NCBI GenBank assembly: GCA_016297895.1
Contig: JAEDFS010000026.1
Span: forward strand, 1 to 27,738
DNA from: Marvinbryantia sp.
GTDB lineage: Bacteria > Bacillota > Clostridia > Lachnospirales > Lachnospiraceae
DNA: 27,738 bases
Direction of reading: 5' to 3'
Part shown: one piece after another, positions 7,656-14,127 of the stretch
Position numbering within the stretch: the first letter of the stretch is position 1
Layout: each line of letters begins with the position of its first letter
Program-made: the position numbers and the translations under genes
Notes under the pieces: generated by a model
Databases searched by the model: none
What the model was told of the DNA's origin: nothing
What the model saw: only the letters and a program-made list of their open reading frames with translations

Positions 7656-7683
7656 TTGCATTTTTTCCATTACTTGTTAAAAT
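7656..7683 (+). promoter_or_regulatory. Promoter of the DUF1275 gene
   Basis: TTGCAT (7656-7661), a 16-base spacer and TAAAAT (7678-7683). The predicted start near 7690 lies downstream of the in-frame ATG codons at 7532 and 7682, which argues against those as gene starts. Confidence 0.55.
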
Positions 7684-7726
7684 GATGATGGTTCGATCAA
7701 TGTATTTATGGAGGTATTCATTCACA

Positions 7727-8374
7727 TTGCAAACATCAGAGAGCTTTAGATTAAGTGCTGTCCTGTCGTTTTCAGGCGGATTTCAGGATGCATATACTTA
7801 CAGTATGAGAGACCATGTTTTTGCAAATGCTCAAACAGGTAATGTTGTTCTGATGAGTCAGAATTTTATGCAAGGCAATGCGGTTATGGGGTTTCATTAT
7901 ATGTTTCCTTTGCTTTCATTTGCTGCAGGAATTTTTATTGCCGAGCAAATTGAAAACAAGTTCAAGAACAGTAAGGGCATACACTGGAGACAAATCATTC
8001 TGTTTATAGAAATACTAATGCTTGGCCTTGTCGGATTTGTGCCACTCAAATTAAATATGATTGCTAATATGTTAGTTTCCTTTTCATGTGCTATGCAGGT
8101 GCAAACTTTTAGAAAAGTACATGGATACGGATATGCAAGCACTATGTGTATAGGAAATTTAAGAAGCGGAACAGAAAGCTTATCACATTACCTGCGGAAT
8201 AAGGATAAGGAATCTTTATATAAAGCACTTCATTTTTGGGGAATAATTACTTTTTTTGCAATCGGAGCCGGAATCGGAGGAATCCTATCTAATATCTGGG
8301 GTATCAAAACGATTTTGGTCTCTCCAATACTATTAGCTTTTGTTATTGTAATGATGATGAAGGAGTACCGGTAA
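7727..8374 (+). CDS. DUF1275 (YoaK-like) membrane protein
   Basis: A six-helix membrane protein of the DUF1275 family, whose function is not established. Family hallmarks are 'TSESFRL', then 'LSFSGGFQDAYTY' and 'FANAQTGNVVLMSQ', and near the end 'GNLRSGTESL'. The open frame extends back to 7532, but the extra residues do not resemble the family. The promoter at 7656-7683 and a GGAGG at 7710-7714 favour the TTG at 7727, which gives 'LQTSESF', the normal family N-terminus (215 residues). The spacing of 12 bases is long, and the ATG at 7700 is an alternative. It is divergent from the antiporter and its base composition is similarly AT-rich, so the two may have arrived together. Confidence 0.85.
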   Translation: MQTSESFRLSAVLSFSGGFQDAYTYSMRDHVFANAQTGNVVLMSQNFMQGNAVMGFHYMFPLLSFAAGIFIAEQIENKFKNSKGIHWRQIILFIEILMLGLVGFVPLKLNMIANMLVSFSCAMQVQTFRKVHGYGYASTMCIGNLRSGTESLSHYLRNKDKESLYKALHFWGIITFFAIGAGIGGILSNIWGIKTILVSPILLAFVIVMMMKEYR

Positions 8375-8396
8375 GGAGTTTATCTCACAGCGTTAT

Positions 8397-8570
8397 TCAA
8401 GCTCCCCTTCCTCTGTCGCAATGGCTATCACTTATCTCCCTTTCTGGCAGTATTCCATAGGAGCGGAAACAAAGACACTGTATGTATTTCATGCCCAATT
8501 CGGCAGCCAACACTTTCCCAATTTCTCGTCCGCCGCTGCCATCTTTTCCACCCATTTCCATCCCGATCAT
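8397..8570 (-). pseudogene. Cytidylate-kinase-like gene, 5' remnant
   Basis: From the ATG at 8570 the frame reads 'GKDGSGGREIGKVLAAELGM', the phosphate-binding loop and first helix of the cytidylate-kinase-like family (usual form: G-R-E-x-G-S-G-G-R-E-I-G). After about 30 residues the similarity ends, and a TGA closes the frame at 57 codons, against about 200 residues in intact members. The rest of the kinase is missing, so this is a truncated remnant downstream of the acetyltransferase. Confidence 0.55.
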
Positions 8571-8614
8571 ATGACAAGCCGGTTCTAAATTTACAAACGG
8601 TTTCCAAATCCCTG

Positions 8615-9220
8615 TTATATTTCCACATCAAAAACTCTCTTCTTAAAATAGTATTTCCGGTCTTCTTCCGTAATCTCGCGAATCACCCTGCAGGGATTTC
8701 CTGCAGCAGCCACTCCGTCCGGAATGTCTCTGGTCACAACACTGCCGCCGCCAATCACTACATTATTCCCAATCGACACTCCCGCCATAATCACGACGCT
8801 CCCGCCTATCCACACATTATCTCCGACAGTAATTGAGATACCGTATTCATAACCGGAGTTTCTGGATTCATGATGTAACGGATGTCCGGCAGTATAAAAT
8901 GACACATTTGGCCCCAGCATGACATTTTTCCCTACTTTCACCTTTGCAACATCCAAAACTGTACAATTATAGTTTGCAAAGAAATTCTCGCCGACCTCTA
9001 TGTTATAACCATAATCGCAATGAAACGGAGGCTCTACAAATACAGCCTCGCCGGTTTTTCCAAACAATTCCTTTAGCATTCCCGGAATCCTGTTATACTG
9101 ATCCGGGTGGACATTATTAAGTTCATAAATTTTTCTTTTACATTCCAAACGTTCCCTGCTCAATACTTCATCAGATGCAATGTAGGGAAGTTCAGCAAGC
9201 ATTCTTTCTTTTTGATTCAT
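8615..9220 (-). CDS. Sugar O-acetyltransferase (maltose/galactoside acetyltransferase, left-handed beta-helix)
   Basis: Transfers acetyl from acetyl-CoA to a sugar hydroxyl. The N-terminal MAC domain ('ERMLAELPYIASDEVL') is followed by hexapeptide repeats ('IEVGENFFANYNCTVLD', 'VKVGKNVMLG', 'ITVGDNVWIGGSVVIM'). The catalytic histidine lies in 'YTAGHPLHHE' (H113), as in LacA/NodL/Maa. Its 201 residues are the normal length. A GTG at 9229 is in frame, but GAGGAG lies eight bases before the ATG at 9220, so I choose the latter. A small frame (9245-9418) precedes it closely. The acceptor sugar cannot be told; these enzymes are thought to mark excess sugars for export. Confidence 0.92.
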   Translation of the reverse strand: MNQKERMLAELPYIASDEVLSRERLECKRKIYELNNVHPDQYNRIPGMLKELFGKTGEAVFVEPPFHCDYGYNIEVGENFFANYNCTVLDVAKVKVGKNVMLGPNVSFYTAGHPLHHESRNSGYEYGISITVGDNVWIGGSVVIMAGVSIGNNVVIGGGSVVTRDIPDGVAAAGNPCRVIREITEEDRKYYFKKRVFDVEI

Positions 9221-9244
9221 TTTCGACACTCCTCAAATTCATAT

Positions 9245-9418
9245 TTATCTTGTCGCTAGCTTGCTATTGTATTCCTGAGTATCTATTTTTTCAATTATTT
9301 TCCAAGAAAATTTCCTGTCTCGGTCAGGGCTAAGCTTCATGCGCTCATATCCACGCAATGGAAGTGCAATGTTTTGTGTACTTCCATTGCATAGAACAAC
9401 TGCCTCGTTGCTCATCAC
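9245..9418 (-). CDS. Small open frame of about 56 codons upstream of the acetyltransferase, uncertain
   Basis: Starts at GTG 9418 or ATG 9415 and ends 24 bases before the acetyltransferase start. The sequence is charged and coding-like ('LRGYERMKLSPDRDRKFSWK'), with no recognised domain and no clear ribosome site. The frame stays open further upstream through the terminator hairpin to about 9494, which could mean it is the tail of an older, longer gene. An 11-bp inverted repeat (GCAATGGAAGT at 9355-9365, ACTTCCATTGC at 9380-9390, 14-base loop) lies inside it. I cannot assign a function. Confidence 0.3.
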   Translation of the reverse strand: MMSNEAVVLCNGSTQNIALPLRGYERMKLSPDRDRKFSWKIIEKIDTQEYNSKLATR

Positions 9419-9420
9419 CC

Positions 9421-9470
9421 GGAGGCTAAAAAATCCTTTCTGTTTTTTCAGAAAGGATTCTGCAGCCTCC
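9421..9470 (-). terminator. Terminator of the ABC-ligase-oxidoreductase operon
   Basis: A nested hairpin. The outer arms are 7 bp (9421-9427 with 9464-9470) and the inner arms a perfect 11 bp (9432-9442 with 9449-9459) around six bases. On the minus strand the inner stem is followed by TTTTTT. It lies about 40 bases after the gamma-subunit stop. Confidence 0.85.
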
Positions 9471-9508
9471 CTTTTGGGGATAGTCAGATATTAAATTTCA
9501 GTCCTGTT

Positions 9509-10030
9509 TCACAGTGCATACCCAAGTTCAAATGCTTTTATATTTTCTTCAAGTGAGCGTGGAATTCTCTGCTTTAAAGCTTCAATTGCCTGCTCTTTAG
9601 AAATTTTTCCGTTCAGTCTGCGGATGATATATCCATACATGATCATATTGGCAAACAGCTCTTTTCCAAAATGCTCCGCAGAAAGGTTTCTCGCAGGCAC
9701 TGCCGTCTGTTTACATCCAAGTGAATCGTCCGGTGTCACAAATCCCGGATCATAAATCAGGGTTCCCTGATCCATCATGTGTCTGAACCGCTGATATGCA
9801 GCATTGCTCATCGCACAAAAGTAATCCGGGCTCTCGATCACCGGGCTGTCGATCTGTTCATCTGATATCACTACCTGTGTGCGGACATATCCTCCTCTGG
9901 TCTCAGTCCCGTGACTGACCAGCATCGTTGTATGCAGATCTGATAAAACTGCGGCCAGTCCGAGTGTCTGACCGATTCTTACCACTCCCTGTCCGCCAAA
10001 ACCACTGATCAAAACTTCTGTTCTGGCCAT
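9509..10030 (-). CDS. 2-oxoacid:ferredoxin oxidoreductase, gamma subunit
   Basis: The gamma subunit (about 175 residues) of the multi-subunit 2-oxoacid:ferredoxin oxidoreductases (KorC/VorG/PorG family). This domain binds CoA in the complex. Signature features are the N-terminal glycine-rich strand-turn 'ISGFGGQGVVRIGQTLG' (residues 8-24), 'HGTETRGGYVRTQVVISD' near residues 40-57, and the C-terminal 'MIMYGYIIRRLNGKISKE'. The stop is followed by the operon terminator, so this is the last gene. The start has GGAGG ten bases upstream, inside the end of the beta-subunit gene; the two genes are 5 bases apart. The substrate cannot be read from this subunit. Confidence 0.93.
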   Translation of the reverse strand: MARTEVLISGFGGQGVVRIGQTLGLAAVLSDLHTTMLVSHGTETRGGYVRTQVVISDEQIDSPVIESPDYFCAMSNAAYQRFRHMMDQGTLIYDPGFVTPDDSLGCKQTAVPARNLSAEHFGKELFANMIMYGYIIRRLNGKISKEQAIEALKQRIPRSLEENIKAFELGYAL

Positions 10031-10035
10031 AATGC

Positions 10036-10875
10036 TTACACCTCCCCCGCCTGAACTCTCTTTGTCAGGTTTTTCACCACACTGCTGTATTCTTCCCTTG
10101 AATTCGAGATATCATAATACACTCCTGTATGGAATCCCGGCTGTCCTTCTTCCGGTTCCTCCCCGGCCTTCAGCGTGATCTGTTCAAACCACTTGTATAT
10201 CTCAGAAGGCCGCCTGCTTCCAAGCGCTCTTCCGCCAAAATTTGTAACACAGGGGTACAGGACATGTACCAGAGAAAATCCCTTATTTTCTATTGCTTTT
10301 TTTATACTGTCCACCGCCGCATGTCCTTCAAAGCTTGTGTGGCGGGCAAGGAAGGTGGCTCCTGCGTCCCGTAGAATGTTCAGGATATCCACTCCGTTTT
10401 GTGTCCAGTTATTTTCAAACATTCCATAAGGGCTGGAATCTGTCCTGAATCCCCTGGGAGTAGTATATCCAAACTGTCCGCCGGTGGACTGATAACCGAA
10501 ATTATCACAGACAATAACTGTAATGTCTACATTTCTTCTGGCACAGTTCAGAAGATGCAAAAGCCCGATTCCAAACGCATCCCCGTCTCCAACTGTCAAT
10601 ATTATTTTTTTCTCCGGCGGAAGGGCGATCCTCAGGCCACATGCCAGAGCGTAAACTCTCCCATGAGTACCTGCAAAATTGTCCCCTTTCCATGTATTAA
10701 ATGTCTGCCGTCCGGCGCACCCGATTCCTGTCCCCCACACGACATCTCCCTGTTCCAGTCCCAGCTCATCAATAGCCATCACCACTTTTTTATGTACCTG
10801 TCCCAGACCGCATCCACTGCATGCTGTACTCGGAATTTTTCTGGGTCTGAGATATTTCTCTGCTAAATAGTCCAT
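10036..10875 (-). CDS. 2-oxoacid:ferredoxin oxidoreductase, beta subunit (TPP-binding)
   Basis: Carries thiamine diphosphate and the [4Fe-4S] cluster next to it. Cysteines C19 and C22 ('CSGCG'), C53 ('GIGCAGR') and C209 ('LYPCVTN') are the expected cluster ligands. The TPP/Mg motif is 'VGDGDAFGIG' (95-104) with 'DNFGYQSTGGQ' (124-134); the family usually has N-x-x-Y-x-M-T-G-G-Q here, so the MT pair is ST. I choose the ATG at 10875: GGAGG lies nine bases upstream and the start is one base past the alpha-subunit stop. An upstream ATG at 10905 would overlap alpha. The product is 279 residues, of normal length. The C-terminal segment ends about 70 residues after the last cysteine. Confidence 0.93.
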   Translation of the reverse strand: MDYLAEKYLRPRKIPSTACSGCGLGQVHKKVVMAIDELGLEQGDVVWGTGIGCAGRQTFNTWKGDNFAGTHGRVYALACGLRIALPPEKKIILTVGDGDAFGIGLLHLLNCARRNVDITVIVCDNFGYQSTGGQFGYTTPRGFRTDSSPYGMFENNWTQNGVDILNILRDAGATFLARHTSFEGHAAVDSIKKAIENKGFSLVHVLYPCVTNFGGRALGSRRPSEIYKWFEQITLKAGEEPEEGQPGFHTGVYYDISNSREEYSSVVKNLTKRVQAGEV

Positions 10876-10876
10876 C

Positions 10877-12049
10877 CTACCATGCCTCCGACACAAACTT
10901 TTCAAATGTGATTTTCTGATCTGACAATATTTCTTTCATAGCCTGCAGAAGTTCATGAACCCCCGGAAGTTCCCCGCACTTCCCATAAAAATGTACATCT
11001 TTGTTTTCCCCGGTGGCTCTTTGCACTTCACGGACCAGTTGGCCCTCAAAATTTAATTCCACTACCAGATATTTTGTCTTCTTTTCAAAGAGTTGATCCT
11101 GAAACGGCCACAGACTCTGAAGTCGGATCGCCCCTGCCCTGATCCCCTGAGCCCTGGCTGCCTTTACCGCACTGGTCACTACCCTGGAAGGACTTCCATA
11201 GGACACCAGAACAATCTCAGGATCATCCTCCATAAACCATGCTTCATGCCTGTCAATCAATTCTCTGTGATTGCGGATTTTATAAACCAGCCGATAAGAA
11301 TGCTTTAAGTGTGCCACCGGATCCTCAATATCATACCCTTCTTCTGTCGGTGTCCAGTCAGAACATGCCGCTCCTGTATTATATCCAAGCACCACCGGCG
11401 GAATATCGATCTCATCACTTGCAGGGAAGAATTCCGGTCCGCAATTGACTTTTCTCTCAACAATCTCCAGTCCCTTTTCTTTTAACTCATCCGCTGTCTC
11501 CGGTATCTCGAAAGACTCCCATCCGTCTGTAACCAGCTGGTCGGCAAGGATCGTCACAGGGGTACGAAAACGTTCCGCAAGATAAAATGCACGCACTGTC
11601 ATATCAAAGGCTTCCTGTACGCTGTTGGGTGCCAGCACAATAGTCTCATAATTTCCTCCATGGGTTGGATAACGACTCAGATAAAATTCTCCCTGTCCGG
11701 GAGCACCAGTGATACCGCTGACCGGTCCCACACGCTGTGCATCAATAATCACTACCGGAATCTCAGAGCTGATTCCCCATCCATAGGGATCCGAAAATAA
11801 TACATACCCGGGACCTGAGGTAGATGTCATGGCTTTCATTCCACCAAGGGACGCTCCAAGGCAGGTATAAAGCCCTGCCAGTTCGTCTTCAGTCTGTACA
11901 TAATATCCTCCGGCCTGCGGCAGCCTTCTGGACATGTTTTCCGCAATCTCCGTAGAAGGTGTTATGGGATATCCCGCATAAATCTGACAGCCTGCAATAA
12001 TTGCCGCTTCCGTTATCGCTGCATTTCCTGTGTCAAATACTTTTTTCAT
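10877..12049 (-). CDS. 2-oxoacid:ferredoxin oxidoreductase, alpha subunit
   Basis: The 390-residue alpha subunit, which holds the pyrimidine-binding domain that activates TPP and much of the substrate pocket. 'YAGYPITPSTEIAE' (24-37) contains the family's threonine that contacts the 2-oxoacid carboxylate. 'TSTSGPGYVLFSDPYGW' (75-91) and 'NSVQEAFDMTVRAF' follow. The loop after the conserved QR pair (105-106), usually GGPSTGLPT, reads 'VGPVSGITGAPGQGE', which may change specificity. The C-terminal domain ('EIVLVSYGSPSRVVTSAVKA') is complete. A GGGAGG lies ten bases before the ATG, and the start overlaps the ferredoxin stop by four bases (ATGA). The layout is that of KorA/VorB-type enzymes; the actual 2-oxoacid is unknown. 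Confidence 0.93.
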   Translation of the reverse strand: MKKVFDTGNAAITEAAIIAGCQIYAGYPITPSTEIAENMSRRLPQAGGYYVQTEDELAGLYTCLGASLGGMKAMTSTSGPGYVLFSDPYGWGISSEIPVVIIDAQRVGPVSGITGAPGQGEFYLSRYPTHGGNYETIVLAPNSVQEAFDMTVRAFYLAERFRTPVTILADQLVTDGWESFEIPETADELKEKGLEIVERKVNCGPEFFPASDEIDIPPVVLGYNTGAACSDWTPTEEGYDIEDPVAHLKHSYRLVYKIRNHRELIDRHEAWFMEDDPEIVLVSYGSPSRVVTSAVKAARAQGIRAGAIRLQSLWPFQDQLFEKKTKYLVVELNFEGQLVREVQRATGENKDVHFYGKCGELPGVHELLQAMKEILSDQKITFEKFVSEAW

Positions 12050-12267
12050 TTTTTATTATCCTCCCTGTTGACTGAAATTGCAAAATCCGGACATGCGTAA
12101 AAACATTTCTGACATCCGATGCACCGTTCCGGGTGAACAGCTGCAAAGGCCTGATACCCCCGTGCATTGTATTCTTTTCCCTTTTCAAAAACATTTTTAG
12201 CACATACGATGCTGCAGTATCCGCATTCCTTACAGGCTGCAAAATCAACAACTACCTTTTCATTCAC
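12046..12267 (-). CDS. 2-oxoacid oxidoreductase delta subunit: 2x[4Fe-4S] ferredoxin
   Basis: A small ferredoxin with two cluster-binding motifs: 'CKECGYCSIVC' and 'CIGCQKCFYACP'. It would carry electrons between the TPP/cluster centre of the beta subunit and soluble ferredoxin. An ATG at 12282 is in frame, two bases after the permease stop. However, the bases just inside it form GGAGG, placed exactly eight bases before a GTG at 12267, so I favour the GTG ('MNEKVVVDFAA', 73 residues). The stop overlaps the alpha-subunit start. The ferredoxin-alpha-beta-gamma order matches KorDABC-type operons. Confidence 0.9.
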   Translation of the reverse strand: MNEKVVVDFAACKECGYCSIVCAKNVFEKGKEYNARGYQAFAAVHPERCIGCQKCFYACPDFAISVNREDNKK

Positions 12268-12284
12268 TGTACTGTCCTCCATTT

Positions 12285-13082
12285 TTATCCGTTTTGTTCC
12301 CGTTTTCTCCAGTGGCAGACCTTCTTTTCCAGAGGCATAAATAATACTTCTTCCATCAGAATCATAATCACTCCAAGCAACAGGATCGTCACCACTGTAA
12401 CCTCCGTCCGCCCTGTGCTTCGTCCTGTATTTAAGACATATCCAAGTCCATCCGGCACACCGACCATTTCCGCAGCGATCAGAACACGCCACGCAAATCC
12501 AAGTCCCAGCCGGAATCCGCTGATCATGTATGGAACAATGCTGGGCACCACACATTTCGTGATAATCTGCCATCTGGATGCTCCCATGGTCAGAAGTGCC
12601 TGGCGCAGATTGGGATCCACATCATCCACTCCCTGCATCGTGTTCACAATAATCGGGGATATCGATCCCATGGTAATGATGAATATTGCTGCACTGTCTC
12701 CCAGACCAAACCAGAGAATTGCAAGAGGAATCCAGGCAACCCCCGGGATTGGGGAAAACAGACGGAACAGAATATTTAAATAATTCTTTGCATGGCGATT
12801 GCTTCCCATCAGAATTCCCATTGGAACCCCGATAAACACTGCCAGCAGAAATCCTTTCACTACACGGAGCAGACTCACCAGTATATGTTTTTCCAGATAC
12901 CCACTGGCGAACATTTCCACGACAGAAACGATTACCTTTTCCGGCGGTGGGAGGAGCAGCGAGCTGCTCCTGACACTGACTCTTCCGAAGATTCCTGTGG
13001 CAGAAGCCAGCTTCCAGACACCTGCAAAAATAAGAACAGATATGATTCCTTCTAAAACTGCCTGTTTCTTTTCTTTCCTCAT
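12285..13082 (-). CDS. NitT/TauT-type ABC transporter permease
   Basis: A 265-residue inner component of an SsuC/TauC-like importer, with about six membrane helices. The coupling-helix (EAA-loop) region is 'LRQALLTMGASRWQIITKCV', followed by 'GLGFAWRVLIAAEMVG', characteristic of the nitrate/sulfonate/taurine group. It sits between the binding protein and the oxidoreductase genes, two bases ahead of the ferredoxin's alternative ATG, so transport and metabolism are tightly co-expressed. The ribosome site (AAGGAAAAG) is modest. Homologues move sulfonates, nitrate, bicarbonate, aromatic acids, thiamine or riboflavin precursors; the sequence does not decide among these. Confidence 0.92.
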   Translation of the reverse strand: MRKEKKQAVLEGIISVLIFAGVWKLASATGIFGRVSVRSSSLLLPPPEKVIVSVVEMFASGYLEKHILVSLLRVVKGFLLAVFIGVPMGILMGSNRHAKNYLNILFRLFSPIPGVAWIPLAILWFGLGDSAAIFIITMGSISPIIVNTMQGVDDVDPNLRQALLTMGASRWQIITKCVVPSIVPYMISGFRLGLGFAWRVLIAAEMVGVPDGLGYVLNTGRSTGRTEVTVVTILLLGVIMILMEEVLFMPLEKKVCHWRKREQNG

Positions 13083-13145
13083 CTGTAGTTCTTTTCCTTT
13101 TCTTATATCTTCTTAGGCCTGTCGCCCGCAAACGCCTGAGCCGTC

Positions 13146-14105
13146 TCAGTTAAGATAAAATTCTTCTGCAGACGGAATCTGATCAATATATCCAAGATCC
13201 AGTGCCCACTGAAGCGTCCGCTCAATCCCTTCGACATCAATCGCATACGTATAATCAATTCTGCTTCTGGCCCCTTCGATGACAGAGATATCCTGCTCAA
13301 GTATTTCTGCGATCACTGCATTGGCTTCCTTATCTTCGTTGATATAATCGACTCCCGCTTTATATGCTTCAACAAACGCTTCCACCGCTTCCGGTTCCTC
13401 CTCCAGAATCTTGTCTGTAGCTGCCAGCGCATTTACACTGTAAAAAAACTCTGTTCCAAATGCTTTCTTTAATTCCGGAGCGGAATCATATACAATTTTC
13501 ACTCCTTCATATTTCTGTTCTGCCTGAGTGACATAGGGCTCCCATGTCAGAATGGCATCTACTTCCTGTGTATCAAACAGAGAGATTGCCATATCTGCCG
13601 GTTTCATGCCCGGAACGATCGTCAGGTCTTCTTCCGGATCCAGTTCTGCTTCCGGAAGGATATAATCTCTCAGCAGTGTATCTGTCACAGTTCCAAGATT
13701 TGGTTCTGCCAGGACTTTTCCAGCCAGATCCGATACCGTCTCAATCCCTGTATCTTCTCTGGTCACGATCACATGACCGCCGCCATTGCAGCCTGCAATT
13801 ATTTTAAGATCGATTCCCTTGGTATACCAGTTGGCAATGGGAGCCACACCACAGAATCCCAGGTCTAGTTCTCCCGCTGCAAAAGCTTCCATCAGCGCTG
13901 TGCCGTCAGAAAACTCGGAAAATTCCACATTGATATCATCATAGAATCCTTTCTCCCGTGCCACATAAGGGGAAACCGTTCCCAGGGCCTTGATTACACC
14001 TACTCTCAAAGTGTTGCCTTCCTCGGCATTTGCTGTAAAAGAAGCTGCTGCAGTGAGCGCCAGGGTTGTCACAATTGCCATTTTCAGTAATTTCTGTCTT
14101 TTCAT
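13146..14105 (-). CDS. NMT1/SsuA-like ABC transporter substrate-binding protein, secreted
   Basis: The extracellular substrate receptor of the importer (319 residues). The N-terminus is a classical signal peptide: 'MKRQKLLKMAIVTTLALTAA' then 'ASFTANAEEG', with an ANA-type cleavage site. There is no lipobox cysteine, which is unusual for a Gram-positive binding protein. The mature part has the NMT1/SsuA layout: 'LRVGVIKALGTVSPYVAREK' and 'GFYDDINVEFSEFSDGTALM', then 'ELDLGFCGVAPIANWYTKGI' and 'VDAILTWEPYVTQAE'. I choose the ATG at 14105 because GGAG is eight bases upstream; the ATG at 14111 is too close to it. It lies 22 bases after the CoA ligase stop. The ligand is unknown. Confidence 0.9.
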   Translation of the reverse strand: MKRQKLLKMAIVTTLALTAAASFTANAEEGNTLRVGVIKALGTVSPYVAREKGFYDDINVEFSEFSDGTALMEAFAAGELDLGFCGVAPIANWYTKGIDLKIIAGCNGGGHVIVTREDTGIETVSDLAGKVLAEPNLGTVTDTLLRDYILPEAELDPEEDLTIVPGMKPADMAISLFDTQEVDAILTWEPYVTQAEQKYEGVKIVYDSAPELKKAFGTEFFYSVNALAATDKILEEEPEAVEAFVEAYKAGVDYINEDKEANAVIAEILEQDISVIEGARSRIDYTYAIDVEGIERTLQWALDLGYIDQIPSAEEFYLN

Positions 14106-14127
14106 AGTCATCTCTCCTCTTTTATCC

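Noticed and set aside
7532..7726. N-terminal extension of the DUF1275 protein back to the ATG at 7532
   Set aside because: The residues do not match the family, and the stretch contains both divergent promoters; the start was moved to 7727.
12133..12783. Plus-strand open frame of 216 codons across the ferredoxin and permease genes
   Set aside because: Antisense to two convincing genes, with no recognisable motif or ribosome site.
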